This document shows positions 29,201 to 37,783 of a stretch of 64,000 bases of DNA, in pieces; position 1 is the first letter of the stretch; each line of letters opens with the position of its first letter. The DNA lies in assembly GCA_003671275.1 (NCBI GenBank), contig QWPB01000006.1:1-64000 (forward strand), given 5' to 3'. The position numbers and the translations under genes were made by a program. The notes below the pieces were generated by a model. It searched no databases and was not told the DNA's origin. It saw nothing but the letters and a program-made list of their open reading frames with translations. Source of the DNA: Planctomycetota bacterium (lineage in GTDB: Bacteria; Planctomycetota; Planctomycetia; Planctomycetales; Planctomycetaceae).

Positions 29201-30408
29201 TCGTCCGAGCGGAGTGACAAAATGACCTCGCCGGTCGCATCGGCGGGAATTTTCAGACGAAAGTCCTGCCGTGGCAGCACCGGGCTGACGGGTACCTGCC
29301 AGGCCTTGATCCCCTTCTGCAGGCCAATCTGTCCGACCGAATTGAACTGAAAGAGCGCGTTCTGCCATGCGGTAACGCCGTTCACCAATTCCGGCAGGTC
29401 GCTGACCTGGGCCGTCTGCCACCGCGTCCGGAGCGGATCTAGAAGCAGTGATGGATCATGGGAGTTGAGCATCGCCCAGATCATCCCCAGGTACTTCGGG
29501 CTGAGACCCCGAGCTGTGGCCGCCTGCTCGATCGACCGGGTGCCCGCAACCAGAGCCGCTCGTTCTTCGAGTGTCGCCAGCAGGTAGCGTTCCACCGGCA
29601 GTCGCCCCCCCGTATTGGTACTGAATTGGATCCCCTGAAGGTTGACGGCCGAGCCGCCACCATCGCCGCTGTACCGTGCGTAGTAATCGCGGATTCTGGT
29701 CAGTGACTCGTTGGTCCAATCACGGCGGGTATTGCTCGGTGAAAACCGGAGACCTCCGGGCAGCAACACCGCATGCGAAGCCACATCCTTGGCCGCATCG
29801 AGATATTTGGTCAACAACGCGGGCGACATGACCAGCGAGTTGCCGACATTGGTGAAACCTTCCCCGGAAGCACTATCGACCGGGAACTCTTTACCGGGAT
29901 CGAGCGTCACGACTCCCGTCAAATCCCGAAGGGTGTACGCATACTCGGCGTTGCTCAATCGTCGCAGCACCACTGGCCCCGGATCGCCCGCATGGGCTGC
30001 GGCTTCGATCAGCAGATGCCGTTGCACCCAGCCATGCATCGTTGCCCGCTGCGCCGCTGTGGGCTGGGCGGAATCCGGTGGCGGCATCTGCTCGCTCGAC
30101 AGCATCTCGCCAATTTTCTGCCAGACCCTGGCTTGCTTGCGAATCGATTCCAAATCTTTGTAAGCCGCGAGATCAATCTCCGCTTCGAGCGTCTCTCCCG
30201 AGTGGCACTCGAAACAGAACTGCTTCAACAGCGGCTGGACATCCGCCTGATAGGCCGCTTCCAGTGGCTGGGGCGGCTCTGCGGATTTCAGGCTGCGGGG
30301 GCCACAAAGCAACCCCAGCACAATCAGGCCGCAGGCCGTCCAGCCCAGCCGGGAAGCATGAGTCGGGTCAACGGGGAAAGTCGCCATGTTCAATCGTTCC
30401 ATGGGCAT
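26209..30408 (-). CDS. Planctomycete cytochrome C / DUF1587-1592-1588-1585 protein
   Basis: A 1399-residue exported protein. After a signal or anchor segment (about 20-43) comes a haem motif in LLKQFCFECHSGE. DUF1587 is seen at about 145-170 (VVLRRLSNAEYAYTLRDLTGV). A long planctomycete-specific middle (about 300-880) has beta-rich, PA14/CBM-like stretches such as LRSDDAGDGRLGDVVLW. Then DUF1595/DUF1592 (about 990-1180: AGAWRRPLTLDEDSELRSLYAKL and ELASRLSYFLWSTGPD), DUF1588 (about 1200-1300: LSMAATMSKQSGASRTSPILRGTWL), where SEPSCAKCHVRVDPFGYALE gives another CxxCH, and DUF1585 (RQFTKKLLGYSLGR). The middle insertion makes it longer than typical members (700-1100). ATG 30408 has GGGAG upstream. 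Role unknown. Confidence 0.88.
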   Translation of the reverse strand: MPMERLNMATFPVDPTHASRLGWTACGLIVLGLLCGPRSLKSAEPPQPLEAAYQADVQPLLKQFCFECHSGETLEAEIDLAAYKDLESIRKQARVWQKIGEMLSSEQMPPPDSAQPTAAQRATMHGWVQRHLLIEAAAHAGDPGPVVLRRLSNAEYAYTLRDLTGVVTLDPGKEFPVDSASGEGFTNVGNSLVMSPALLTKYLDAAKDVASHAVLLPGGLRFSPSNTRRDWTNESLTRIRDYYARYSGDGGGSAVNLQGIQFSTNTGGRLPVERYLLATLEERAALVAGTRSIEQAATARGLSPKYLGMIWAMLNSHDPSLLLDPLRTRWQTAQVSDLPELVNGVTAWQNALFQFNSVGQIGLQKGIKAWQVPVSPVLPRQDFRLKIPADATGEVILSLRSDDAGDGRLGDVVLWERPRFTAAGRPDLLLKDVGRVAVELAKSRDRHFAQTARCLAAAGEAGQSTTTLEVEPLARKHEVDVDSLIAWLEYLGIGTGGPATIGTSLTRRQERAEAYDFIQGWVADDALSVVANSSDQHVRIPGNMKPHSVAVHPAPTISVAVGWRSPVAATLKVSGLVQHAHPECGNGVAWSLELRRGNTRQRLATGNSQGATVIPLGPVPNVTVRPGDLVALVISPKENNHSCDLTSIDLTLSDETTEWNLWKETSPNILAGNPHADSHGHADVWHFFSEPASGMTGHVIPEGSLLAQWQSARDPAEKQRLAGEVQRTLQADPGTLPKGSPEAALAHQLRSLSGPFMAAVFQAVAQRPADAGESTPSPWGLPADRFGRCPEGRPTEPASLCVTAPESTEIRLPAELIAGSEFVVSGLLHPETGREGSVRLAVQTGPVGGPLPSTTPFIAQEGSPARLRIEAAMDQFRSLFPPALCYTQIVPVDEVVTLLLYYREDDQLRRLMLTDEQSTELDRMWDEHFYVAQEPLEMVTAYTQLYQFATQDRADLLPSFEPLRQPVKDNAEAFRQRLIQNEPTQLDAVIAWAAGAWRRPLTLDEDSELRSLYAKLRSEELSHDEALRLTLARVLIAPAFLYHIETPQPGAPASFVNDYELASRLSYFLWSTGPDAELRTLAAAGQLRHPDTLAAQARRMLKDPKARRLATEFGAHWLHIHGFDQLDEKSERHFPTFAALRGAMYEESLLVLTDLFQNNRSLLSLVDGDATFLNEELARHYGIPGVEGSHWRRVEGVRAHARGSILSMAATMSKQSGASRTSPILRGTWLSEVMLGEKLPKPPKNVPPLSETVTEGLTERQMTALHSSEPSCAKCHVRVDPFGYALEGFDAIGRLRTKDAAGLPIDTRTVLFDGTAVNGLDDLKAYLGQKRRPAFVRQFTKKLLGYSLGRATQLSDEPLLAEIQANLAEDDYRVEVAIDAIVRSPQFRQIRGRDVVIDE

Positions 30409-30665
30409 CGGTTACGCTCCCGGGGAGTTCAGCCAGTTGCCCTCGTGCCGCAGATCGTCGAAAGCACAGCTGGCAGTCGCCCCCTGCGCCACGTTTAATC
30501 GTTCCTAGCAGTGTACTGAATCGCCCCCGCAAACATAAACGTCCATCAATCCGTGTCTTGCGGTCGAGACACCGGTGTGCTCCACGCTCCAATACTGTTG
30601 CCGTTCCGCACACACTCCGTCATAACGCGATTTCCGAACCTCTTTCCCTTTGCCTGCTGTTGACC

Positions 30666-31529
30666 ATGGCCTCGATTGCGTTTCTGACGATGGATTCACT
30701 CGCTGGATTCGAGTGCGATGACGAACGGGTGATTGCCCCCCTGCGTCAACGGGGGATCGAGGTCGTCTTTGCCCCTTGGCGGCAGCCCACCGACTGGACC
30801 GCATTTCAGGCGGTGATTGTTCGGTCCCCCTGGGACTATCAGGCCCACTGCGACGAATTCCTGACGGTACTCCGCACGATCGATCAATCGGGTACTCCGC
30901 TCTGGAACCCGTTACCCCTGATGGAGTGGAATCTTCACAAGTCATATCTGCTGGAACTGGCTGCGAAAGGCGTCCCCATTGTGCCGACGATTCGCGGCAG
31001 GAATCTGACTAAGGATACTCTGCGAACCTTGCCCGACCACTGGGATTGCTCCGAGATCATTATCAAACCGATCATCGGTGCCGGGGCCAGCCGGACCCAC
31101 CGTCTGAGGACTCCCTGGACGGAATCCGCTGAGCGGACAGCCGTGGCCGATCACCACAACACCGAGTATCTGGCGCAGCCGTTCCTGACATCGATTATCG
31201 AGGAAGGCGAATTCTCGTTGATCTATTTTCAGGGTTGCCTGAGCCATGCCATCCTCAAGACCCCGCGGGCGGGCGACTTTCGATCACAAGAAGAATTCGG
31301 CTCGCGGCTTCAGGAAGTCACTCCCGATAACGAGCTGCGGGAACATGGAGACCGAGTGCTGGCGGCATTGCCGGACCGTCCGCTTTATGCCCGAGTCGAT
31401 CTGATCCGGCACGCGGGAGGGTTCTCACTGATGGAGGTGGAACTCATCGAACCGGCACTGTACCTCAGCAAAAGCCAAGGCGCCGCCGATCGATTTGCGG
31501 AGGCCCTGCAATCGCATCTGTTCTCGTAG
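30666..31529 (+). CDS. ATP-grasp domain protein
   Basis: A 287-residue protein of the ATP-grasp fold (glutathione synthetase/DcsG-like). The N-terminal Rossmann-like part has VIVRSPWDYQAHCDEFLTVL and PLWNPLPLMEWNLHKSYLLEL, where the N-x-HK segment is typical of this subgroup. EIIIKPIIGAGASRTHRL is the ATP-binding strand-loop, EYLAQPFLTSIIEEGEFSLIYFQG supplies the hinge, and the end has ARVDLIRHAGGFSLMEVELIEPALYL with the metal-binding glutamates. It probably ligates a carboxylate to an amine, but substrate is unknown and the neighbours give no clue. ATG 30666 is used; the frame runs upstream antisense to the cytochrome gene without family features. Confidence 0.82.
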   Translation: MASIAFLTMDSLAGFECDDERVIAPLRQRGIEVVFAPWRQPTDWTAFQAVIVRSPWDYQAHCDEFLTVLRTIDQSGTPLWNPLPLMEWNLHKSYLLELAAKGVPIVPTIRGRNLTKDTLRTLPDHWDCSEIIIKPIIGAGASRTHRLRTPWTESAERTAVADHHNTEYLAQPFLTSIIEEGEFSLIYFQGCLSHAILKTPRAGDFRSQEEFGSRLQEVTPDNELREHGDRVLAALPDRPLYARVDLIRHAGGFSLMEVELIEPALYLSKSQGAADRFAEALQSHLFS

Positions 31530-31551
31530 CGGCGGGGTCAGGCCAACTCGA

Positions 31552-33528
31552 CTATCCACGCCCCAGCCGAATCCGCGACACCCGGCTGTAATTCGCACTG
31601 CCTCCCGGAGGCGGGACCAGTCGCAGCTTAAAGGGCATCCAGTGCGGTTTGTCGACCTTGCCTTCCGGAAGGTCCGTCAACACGGGCAGCGCCGGGTGGT
31701 TCCCGGCGGGAAAATCGGCGGCGGTCGTCGGGTTCAGGAAGATCAGCTTTTTCGCGATGAAATCCAACAGCCAGTCGGCAAACTGCTGGCTGATCCGCGT
31801 CCAGACCACGACCTTGGTATTGGATTTGAGAACCAGACCGAATTCACCTGCTGTCGGAGTGTACTTCTCGAAGTCGGCCAACAGCTTGTCGAGTCGCGTG
31901 TTGTCATAGAACCGCACGTACTCCACGACCGCTGCGGCGAACTGCCCATGCTCAGCCAGTTCGATCCATTTGAGCTGCGGCTTTCCCCGGCTGCCATCGG
32001 CTGTTTCCGTTTCGCCGCGGCGTTCTTCTTCTTCCATGACTTTTAGCACGCGGCTGTCGGGGGTCGCCGGACGACACCGCGTCCGAGCCCACTCACGCAA
32101 GTTGAAGATCTGATCCTCCATGGTTTTTGACAGCGGAACTAAAAGTTCCTGCTGGGTCATCAGATCATCTTCCGTCAGCATTTTCCCTTGGCTATAGGTC
32201 TCGATGATCGCCGAATTCACAATCGTTTCAATTTCGGCTCCGCTGTACGCCTCGGTCGCATCGGACAGTCGTCCCAGACTGAATTTTTCAGGGTTCCAGC
32301 CCCGTTTCTTCAAATGGATCGCGAAGATCGTTTGCCGTTCGTAATAGTTGGGCAGATCGACGAAGAACAGCTCGTCGAACCGACCGCGACGCAACAATTC
32401 CGGCGGCAGACGAGAGATGTTGTTGGCGGTGGCCACAACAAAGACCGGGGCTGTGTGTTCCTGAAGCCACGTTAGAAACCGCCCCACGAGCCGGGCCACC
32501 GTGGCATCGGAACCCGCCTCGGAATCGAATCCCGCGAACGCCTTGTCGATCTCTTCCAACCAGAGTACTGAGGGAGAGATGGTCTCCATCAGTCGCAGCA
32601 CCTCTCGCAGGTTCTGTTCCGACACCCCGCGTGATGAATCGAGCAAATTCGCCAGATCCATCCGGATCAACGGAAACCCCAGCACGCGGGCAATGGCTTT
32701 GGCCGAAAGGCTCTTGCCGCACCCCTGCACCCCCGCCAACAACAGCCCCTTGGGATAAGAGATCCCCCGGGCCCGGGCATCCGCACTGAAGGCCTCGGCC
32801 CGCTGGTGCATCCACTCTTTGAGCCCCTCCAGTCCGCCGATGTCTTCGATCCCTTCTTCGAGATCGAAGAACTCCAGCAGATCGGCTCCCTGAACCATCT
32901 GCCGCTTTTCGGAAACGAGAGCCACATACACGGCGTCATCAACCACCTCACGCCCCTGCAACGAGCGGGCAAACGCCTTGCGAGCCTCCCGCGCCGTCAG
33001 ACCAAGCACCGCCTTCGCCATGTGTTCTTCCTGACGGTTGTCGAGCGTCAGATGGCCGAACTGGCTGACCAGAAGCTGTCCCAGTTCCTCCCGCATTTCA
33101 TCCAGGCTCGGCAGCGGCAGCTCAATCAAGGTGACATCTTTTTTCCATTCGATTGGAATATGCTCAACCGCCCCGATGCACAATAACGACTGCCGCCGTT
33201 CAACGAGGTGTGGCAGCATGTCGCGCACTCGACGGATCACCTGTGGATCGTCCAGATTTCGATGCACATCCTTGAGCAGGAACAGATGCTCTGCCGGGTA
33301 TTGATGGATCGACTGAAGGAATTCATCCAGTTCCGTGGTATCGCATCCGTCCACTGCGAGCGAGGCCCCCTCGGTCATGCTCCAGGTGACGATCCCGTAC
33401 TCCATTTCCTCGGCCAGCCCCGCCAGCAGCAGCTCCCACCGGTCCTCTTCATAAGTCCGCAACCACAGAACCGGGTAACCGGACCGAATTCGAAGCTGTA
33501 AATCATCGAGCGTCTGTATCGTGGTCAC
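31552..33528 (-). CDS. Ycf46-like AAA ATPase
   Basis: A 658-residue AAA protein (with this start). The N-terminal region ([29 protein letters not shown]) and the degenerate P-loop-like part are typical of the Ycf46 family. The AAA module has Walker [16 protein letters not shown], Walker [15 protein letters not shown], sensor 1 [17 protein letters not shown] and the arginine finger segment [16 protein letters not shown]-terminal extension of about 170 residues has no recognised domain. The frame runs on into leuS, so the start must be internal: GTG 33528 with GGAG nine bases upstream starts near the conserved part, while ATG 33651 would add 41 residues. It is divergent from leuS. In cyanobacteria and chloroplasts this family is linked to photosynthesis regulation; in planctomycetes its role is unknown. 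Confidence 0.8.
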   Translation of the reverse strand: MTTIQTLDDLQLRIRSGYPVLWLRTYEEDRWELLLAGLAEEMEYGIVTWSMTEGASLAVDGCDTTELDEFLQSIHQYPAEHLFLLKDVHRNLDDPQVIRRVRDMLPHLVERRQSLLCIGAVEHIPIEWKKDVTLIELPLPSLDEMREELGQLLVSQFGHLTLDNRQEEHMAKAVLGLTAREARKAFARSLQGREVVDDAVYVALVSEKRQMVQGADLLEFFDLEEGIEDIGGLEGLKEWMHQRAEAFSADARARGISYPKGLLLAGVQGCGKSLSAKAIARVLGFPLIRMDLANLLDSSRGVSEQNLREVLRLMETISPSVLWLEEIDKAFAGFDSEAGSDATVARLVGRFLTWLQEHTAPVFVVATANNISRLPPELLRRGRFDELFFVDLPNYYERQTIFAIHLKKRGWNPEKFSLGRLSDATEAYSGAEIETIVNSAIIETYSQGKMLTEDDLMTQQELLVPLSKTMEDQIFNLREWARTRCRPATPDSRVLKVMEEEERRGETETADGSRGKPQLKWIELAEHGQFAAAVVEYVRFYDNTRLDKLLADFEKYTPTAGEFGLVLKSNTKVVVWTRISQQFADWLLDFIAKKLIFLNPTTAADFPAGNHPALPVLTDLPEGKVDKPHWMPFKLRLVPPPGGSANYSRVSRIRLGRG

Positions 33529-33756
33529 GGTGCGGAACTCCAGCCGGGGGACCGGCAATCTACTGCAACCCGCCCCGCTCCGGCGACTGTGCGCCGGGTT
33601 TTCACGAACATCAACCTCGATTTTGGGCAGTTGCGACAGGGCTGACGACATTCGCGAGAGTCCATACACTGCGGCTTCGGCCAACGCTGAGACAGCGAAC
33701 CTTGGATCAGGCTTCGCTGCCCCAGAACGAATGGCCCTACGGAAAGATCGCCCGAC

Positions 33757-36700
33757 ATGCCGCGCTACAACCCCAGCCTCCTCGAACCCAAGTGGCAGCA
33801 GTTCTGGGACGAGCATCAGACGTTTGTCACACCGAACACTCCGCAGGCCGGGGCGCAGGGGAAGCTGTACGTACTGGACATGTTCCCGTACCCCAGCGGG
33901 TCGGGACTGCATGTGGGGCATCCCGAAGGGTACACCGCAACGGATATCGTGGTGCGGTACAACCGCATGCGGGGCAAGCATGTGCTGCACCCGATGGGGT
34001 GGGATGCGTTCGGACTCCCGGCGGAGGAGCATGCCGTCAAGACCGGCACGCACCCGGCGGTGACGACCAAACAGAACATCGACACCTTCCGCCGCCAGCT
34101 CAAAATGCTCGGCTTCAGCTACGACTGGAGTCGCGAACTGTCGACCACCGATCCGGGTTACTATCGCTGGACGCAGTGGATCTTTTTGCAGCTGTACGAC
34201 ACATGGTACGACCCGGATTATGAGTGGACCGGACCGGATGGGAAACAGCGCAAGGGCAAGGGACGACCGATCAGTGAGTTGCCGATTCCGGAAGAGGTGA
34301 AGGGGCAAGGGCCAAGGGGCAAGGGCCAAGGGAATGAAGGCGCGCTTAGCCCTCAGTCCTCAGCCCTCAGCGATGCAGTCCGTAAATACCAGGACCAGCA
34401 CCGCCTCGCCTACATCAGCGAGGCCCCGGTCAACTGGTGTCCCGGCCTGGGCACCGTACTCGCCAACGAAGAAGTCATCGACGGCAAGAGCGAACGCGGC
34501 AGCCATCCGGTCGTCCGCATGCCGCTCAAGCAGTGGATGCTGCGGATCACAGCCTACGCCGACCGTCTGGCGAATGAACTGGAGGATCTCGGCTGGCCCG
34601 ATTCGATCAAGGCGCTGCAGCGCAACTGGATTGGAAGAAGCGTTGGGGCGGAAGTCGATTTCAAGATAGCGAGCGTCCGGCGTGAGCCGGATGGTTCCCC
34701 CGTCAGTCCCGCGTTGCTCCAACAGGGGGCTCACGCCCCCCGCTCGCCGTTCCCAAAGGAACCGGCTCCCGGCACGATCCGCGTCTACACCACCCGGCCC
34801 GACACCCTCTTCGGCGTGACCTACATGGTCCTCGCCCCCGAGCATCCGCTGGTCGATTCGATCACCACGCCCGAGCAGCGGGCTGCCGTCGATGAGTACC
34901 GCCGCAAGGCATCGCTCAAGAGCGACCTCGACCGCACTGACCTCGCCAAAGACAAGTCCGGCGTCTTCACCGGCGGGTACGCCATCAACCCGGTCAACGG
35001 CGAGCAGGTGCCGGTCTGGATCGCCGACTACGTGCTCATCAGCTACGGCACCGGGGCCATCATGGCTGTGCCAGCGCATGACGAGCGGGACTGGGCGTTT
35101 GCCCAGCAGTACAACATTCCCATCAGGGCGGTCGTCGCCAATCCCGCTGACCCTCAACCCCCAATCCTCAACTCTCAACCCTCCGAGGTCTTCACGGAAC
35201 TCGGCGTCGCCATCAACTCCGGCAAGTACAACGGCCTCCCCACCGCCGAGTTCAAAGCCAGGATCACCGCTGACCTCGCAGCTGCGGGTCTCGGCAAAGA
35301 AGCCGTCAATTACCGCCTCCGCGACTGGCTCTTCTCGCGTCAGCGGTACTGGGGCGAGCCGTTCCCGATCTGGCACGAACTCGACGAAGCCGGGAACCCG
35401 ACCGGTCTCATGCGGGCCGATACAGCTGCGGAGCTGCCAGTGCTACACCCGCATATGGAGGACTTCAAGCCGACCGGGACGCCCGAGCCAATGCTCGCCA
35501 AGGCCCCGGATACGTGGCTCTACAAGACTGCTGCGGACAGCGTAAAGCTCAAGCGCGAGACCAACAGTATGCCGCAGTGGGCGGGGTCGTGCTGGTACTA
35601 TCTGCGGTTTTGCGACAACCAGAATAGCGAACGGTTCATCGACCCGGCCCTGGAGAAATACTGGCTGCCGGTCGACCTCTACGTCGGCGGAGCGGAGCAT
35701 GCCGTGCTGCACCTGCTCTACTCGCGGTTCTGGCACAAGGTCCTCTTCGATCGCGGACACGTGACCAGTCCCGAGCCGTTTGGGAAGCTTGTGAATCAGG
35801 GGATGATTCTCGGCGAAGCGGAACTGACTGCGTACCAGTCCGCAGAGAAAGCCAAGGGGTTGCACCCCCTGGGCACCACGTCCGGATTCGTGACTCTCAA
35901 GGACACCATCGAATCTCCCGACGGCGAAGGCCGTATTCACAAGGACACCAAAGAGCCACTCACGCTTGTGAAGCTCACCGCCGAGCAGGTCGAGAAGCAG
36001 GGCGGGAATCTTGTCCTGAAGGGCACCGACATCGTCGTCGAAAGCCGCTCATTCAAGATGTCCAAGTCCCGCGGTAACGTCATCAATCCCGATGACGTCG
36101 TCAAGGAGTACGGAGCCGACTCGCTGCGGCTGTACGAGATGTTCATGGGCCCGCTCGAGCAGGTGAAGCCCTGGTCAATGAGCGGCGTCGAAGGGGTCTA
36201 CCGGTTCCTGGCCCGGACATGGCGGATGTTCGTCGACGAGCGAGCCGACGATGTCACCCTCCACCCGGCGATCCAGGAGATCACTCCGACCGACGACCAG
36301 CTGCGTGTCCTGCACAAGACGATCAAGGCGGTGACCGAGGACATCGAGAAGCTGAGCTTTAACACAGCCATCAGCCGGATGATGGAGTTCATCAACGAGT
36401 TCGGCACGCTGGAGCCACGCCCCCGCGCGGTGCTGGCCCCGTTCGCGCTGCTCCTCTCTCCATTCGCCCCGCACCTCGCCGAGGAACTCTGGTCGATCCT
36501 CGGACACCAGGAGTCGCTCGCCTACGCCGCGTGGCCGACGTGGGACGAGAAGTACCTCATCGAGTCCGAGATCGAGATCCCGGTCCAGATCAACGGCAAG
36601 CTGCGCGCCAAGATCCTGGTCCCCGCCGGAGCCGACGCAGCCACGCTGCAAAGCCTGGCCGAAGCGAACGCGACGATCCAGCCGCAACTGGCCGGGAAGC

Positions 36701-36759
36701 AGATCGTGAAGGTCGTCGCTGTCCCGGGGCGGATGGTGAACTTCGTCGTGAAGGGGTGA
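33757..36759 (+). CDS. leuS: Leucyl-tRNA synthetase
   Basis: A 1000-residue class I synthetase that charges tRNA-Leu. It has the HIGH motif as HVGH in [18 protein letters not shown], the CP1 editing domain with [22 protein letters not shown], and the KMSKS loop in [16 protein letters not shown] near residue 768. The C-terminus ends [11 protein letters not shown]. It is about 140 residues longer than the E. coli enzyme (860). Part of the excess is repeat-derived: heptamers at 34300-34372 (residues about 182-206), an inverted repeat at 34669-34747 (about 305-331) and heptamers at 35153-35180 (about 466-475). The last 28 nt are duplicated downstream at 37784-37811. No frameshift is seen. Confidence 0.97.
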   Translation: MPRYNPSLLEPKWQQFWDEHQTFVTPNTPQAGAQGKLYVLDMFPYPSGSGLHVGHPEGYTATDIVVRYNRMRGKHVLHPMGWDAFGLPAEEHAVKTGTHPAVTTKQNIDTFRRQLKMLGFSYDWSRELSTTDPGYYRWTQWIFLQLYDTWYDPDYEWTGPDGKQRKGKGRPISELPIPEEVKGQGPRGKGQGNEGALSPQSSALSDAVRKYQDQHRLAYISEAPVNWCPGLGTVLANEEVIDGKSERGSHPVVRMPLKQWMLRITAYADRLANELEDLGWPDSIKALQRNWIGRSVGAEVDFKIASVRREPDGSPVSPALLQQGAHAPRSPFPKEPAPGTIRVYTTRPDTLFGVTYMVLAPEHPLVDSITTPEQRAAVDEYRRKASLKSDLDRTDLAKDKSGVFTGGYAINPVNGEQVPVWIADYVLISYGTGAIMAVPAHDERDWAFAQQYNIPIRAVVANPADPQPPILNSQPSEVFTELGVAINSGKYNGLPTAEFKARITADLAAAGLGKEAVNYRLRDWLFSRQRYWGEPFPIWHELDEAGNPTGLMRADTAAELPVLHPHMEDFKPTGTPEPMLAKAPDTWLYKTAADSVKLKRETNSMPQWAGSCWYYLRFCDNQNSERFIDPALEKYWLPVDLYVGGAEHAVLHLLYSRFWHKVLFDRGHVTSPEPFGKLVNQGMILGEAELTAYQSAEKAKGLHPLGTTSGFVTLKDTIESPDGEGRIHKDTKEPLTLVKLTAEQVEKQGGNLVLKGTDIVVESRSFKMSKSRGNVINPDDVVKEYGADSLRLYEMFMGPLEQVKPWSMSGVEGVYRFLARTWRMFVDERADDVTLHPAIQEITPTDDQLRVLHKTIKAVTEDIEKLSFNTAISRMMEFINEFGTLEPRPRAVLAPFALLLSPFAPHLAEELWSILGHQESLAYAAWPTWDEKYLIESEIEIPVQINGKLRAKILVPAGADAATLQSLAEANATIQPQLAGKQIVKVVAVPGRMVNFVVKG
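34300..34372. repeat. Heptanucleotide arrays inside leuS (array 1)
   Basis: AAGGGGC and AAGGGCC alternate four times (34300-34327), followed after 24 bases by CTCAGTC, CTCAGCC, CTCAGCG (34352-34372). They encode [11 protein letters not shown] and LSPQSSALS between the catalytic-domain parts [10 protein letters not shown] and [19 protein letters not shown]. The insert keeps the frame open. Confidence 0.85.
34669..34747. repeat. 79-bp nested inverted repeat in leuS editing domain
   Basis: Outer arms GCGAGCG (34669-34675) and CGCTCGC (34741-34747) and inner arms GGCGTGAGCC (34679-34688) and GGCTCACGCC (34728-34737) are perfect complements with a loop of 39 bases. It falls between EVDFKI and [14 protein letters not shown], where other LeuRS proteins have a short turn, and adds about 30 residues in frame. 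This is the form of a mobile or REP-like palindrome. Confidence 0.8.
35153..35180. repeat. Heptanucleotide array inside leuS (array 2)
   Basis: CTCAACC, CCCAATC, CTCAACT, CTCAACC (35153-35180) encode [11 protein letters not shown] before [13 protein letters not shown]. The unit is the same as the third array in the cytochrome gene at 16458-16485, and it reads on the same coding strand. Confidence 0.8.
36730..36757. repeat. Direct repeat copy 1 (leuS 3' end)
   Basis: The 28 nt that encode the leuS tail MVNFVVKG plus flanking bases are repeated exactly at 37784-37811. The shared octamer GTCGTCGC also precedes each copy (36712-36719 and 37771-37778), with four bases fewer between it and the exact repeat core in copy 2. 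Confidence 0.95.
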
Positions 36760-36782
36760 AGTGAAAGCTATCATTCAAGACC

Positions 36783-36807
36783 TTGACATGTACCATCCGA
36801 TGGTACA
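36783..36807 (+). promoter_or_regulatory. HigBA-type promoter and palindromic operator
   Basis: A consensus -35 box TTGACA (36783-36788) is directly followed by a perfect palindrome TGTACCATCCGATGGTACA (36789-36807), nine-base arms around one central base. It lies 68 bases before the toxin start, where a -10 box would fall about 36806-36813 (weak match). HTH antitoxins of this class repress their own operon by binding such palindromes, so this is a likely autoregulatory operator. That binding is inferred. Confidence 0.7.
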
Positions 36808-36874
36808 GAATAAGTCTGTGACAGCACCACGGATAGGGCGTCAGGAATGATTCCACCGTCTAGGGAGGCTGATC

Positions 36875-37309
36875 GTGCCATCCGGAAGATCGGAACGCAG
36901 GAAACACATGTTGCGGTATCCGCAGCACGTGCTTCAGCCCGAGGATTTATTGACTTTCATCCTGATGGATGGGTTCAGTGATGACTGGGATGAGCTTGGA
37001 TTGGAGGACATGGATCTTCAGGCACTGGAGATCATGATTATGGCGGCCCCGACGGGGCCACCGGTTGTTCCTGGAACAGGAAGATTACGGAAAATCCGAT
37101 TTGCCAGATCGGGGCGCAACGTCGGAAAAAGTGGAGGAGCCAGAGTCTGCTACGTCTACTTCGAAGAGTGGAAGATTGTTCTTCTCGTTGTCGCCTACGG
37201 CAAGAGTGAAAAGGATGATCTTGATCCCGACGAAAAGCGAGCAATACGTGCGCTGATTCAACGTGAAGAAGTCGCATTCCTAAGCCGCAAGGGTAGGTCA
37301 CAACGGTAA
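36875..37309 (+). CDS. HigB-2/RelE-type toxin
   Basis: A 144-residue protein. The C-terminal half matches the RelE/HigB-2 toxin family (ribosome-dependent mRNA endonuclease): LRKIRFARSGRNVGKSGGARVCYVYF, then KIVLLVVAYGKSEKDDLDPDEKRAIRALI. The GKSGGARV segment and the final KSEKDDL are the family signatures. The first 45 residues are not typical and could be an extension. GTG 36875 has a strong AGGGAGG site six bases upstream, which decides the start; ATG 36908 is the alternative. It precedes the HTH gene, the toxin-first order of HigBA. Confidence 0.85.
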   Translation: MPSGRSERRKHMLRYPQHVLQPEDLLTFILMDGFSDDWDELGLEDMDLQALEIMIMAAPTGPPVVPGTGRLRKIRFARSGRNVGKSGGARVCYVYFEEWKIVLLVVAYGKSEKDDLDPDEKRAIRALIQREEVAFLSRKGRSQR

Positions 37310-37318
37310 CGACACCTC

Positions 37319-37368
37319 CGGGCCCGCAAGGCCCGGCCCCATCAATTCCGAGCCCGCAAGGCTCGGCC
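37319..37368. repeat. Two tandem palindromes between toxin and antitoxin
   Basis: CGGGCCCGCAAGGCCCGG (37319-37336) and CGAGCCCGCAAGGCTCGG (37349-37366) are two variants of one hairpin, each with a CGCAAG-type loop and compensating base changes in the arms (GGGCC/GGCCC against GAGCC/GGCTC). They fill the 75-bp gap between the two genes. Confidence 0.75.
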
Positions 37369-37384
37369 TATTCGAGTCTCTACC

Positions 37385-37738
37385 ATGTCACGCATCGGAA
37401 AGAAGATCATTGATCGCATGGAGCGATTCACAGGCGATCTTGAGCGAGGGGTTGATGTCGCACAGACATACACCTGTCGCCAGATTGTGCTTGACCTCGA
37501 ACCGACTGTATTTGACGCAAATCGAGTGGTTCTGTCACGCAAGACATTGGGACTGAGTCAGGTTCTCTTTGCTAAATTCCTAGGCGTTTCCCCGAAAACC
37601 GTTCGTGCCTGGGAGCAGGGAACCAATTCACCACAAGACATTGCTTGCCGACTGATGGATGAGATTCTCCACGACCCAGACTATTGGCGAGGTCGGGTGA
37701 GCCAATTGGCTCGTACGAAGAAACAAGCCTCTTGCTGA
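37385..37738 (+). CDS. HigA-2-type antitoxin, XRE helix-turn-helix
   Basis: A 117-residue DNA-binding protein. The helix-turn-helix is in LGLSQVLFAKFLGVSPKTVRAWEQG (residues about 56-80), followed by NSPQDIACRLMDEI, typical of HigA/NadS-like antitoxins. The N-terminal part (1-45) probably binds the toxin. It likely neutralises the upstream toxin and represses the operon at the palindrome near 36789. No signal or membrane segment is seen. Confidence 0.85.
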   Translation: MSRIGKKIIDRMERFTGDLERGVDVAQTYTCRQIVLDLEPTVFDANRVVLSRKTLGLSQVLFAKFLGVSPKTVRAWEQGTNSPQDIACRLMDEILHDPDYWRGRVSQLARTKKQASC

Positions 37739-37783
37739 TTACGGCGAAAACATCACTCGAATCCACAAGAGTCGTCGCCGGGC

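Noticed and set aside
33529-34329. N-terminal extension of the AAA protein into leuS
   Set aside because: It runs antisense to the conserved leuS HIGH region and has no pattern of its own.
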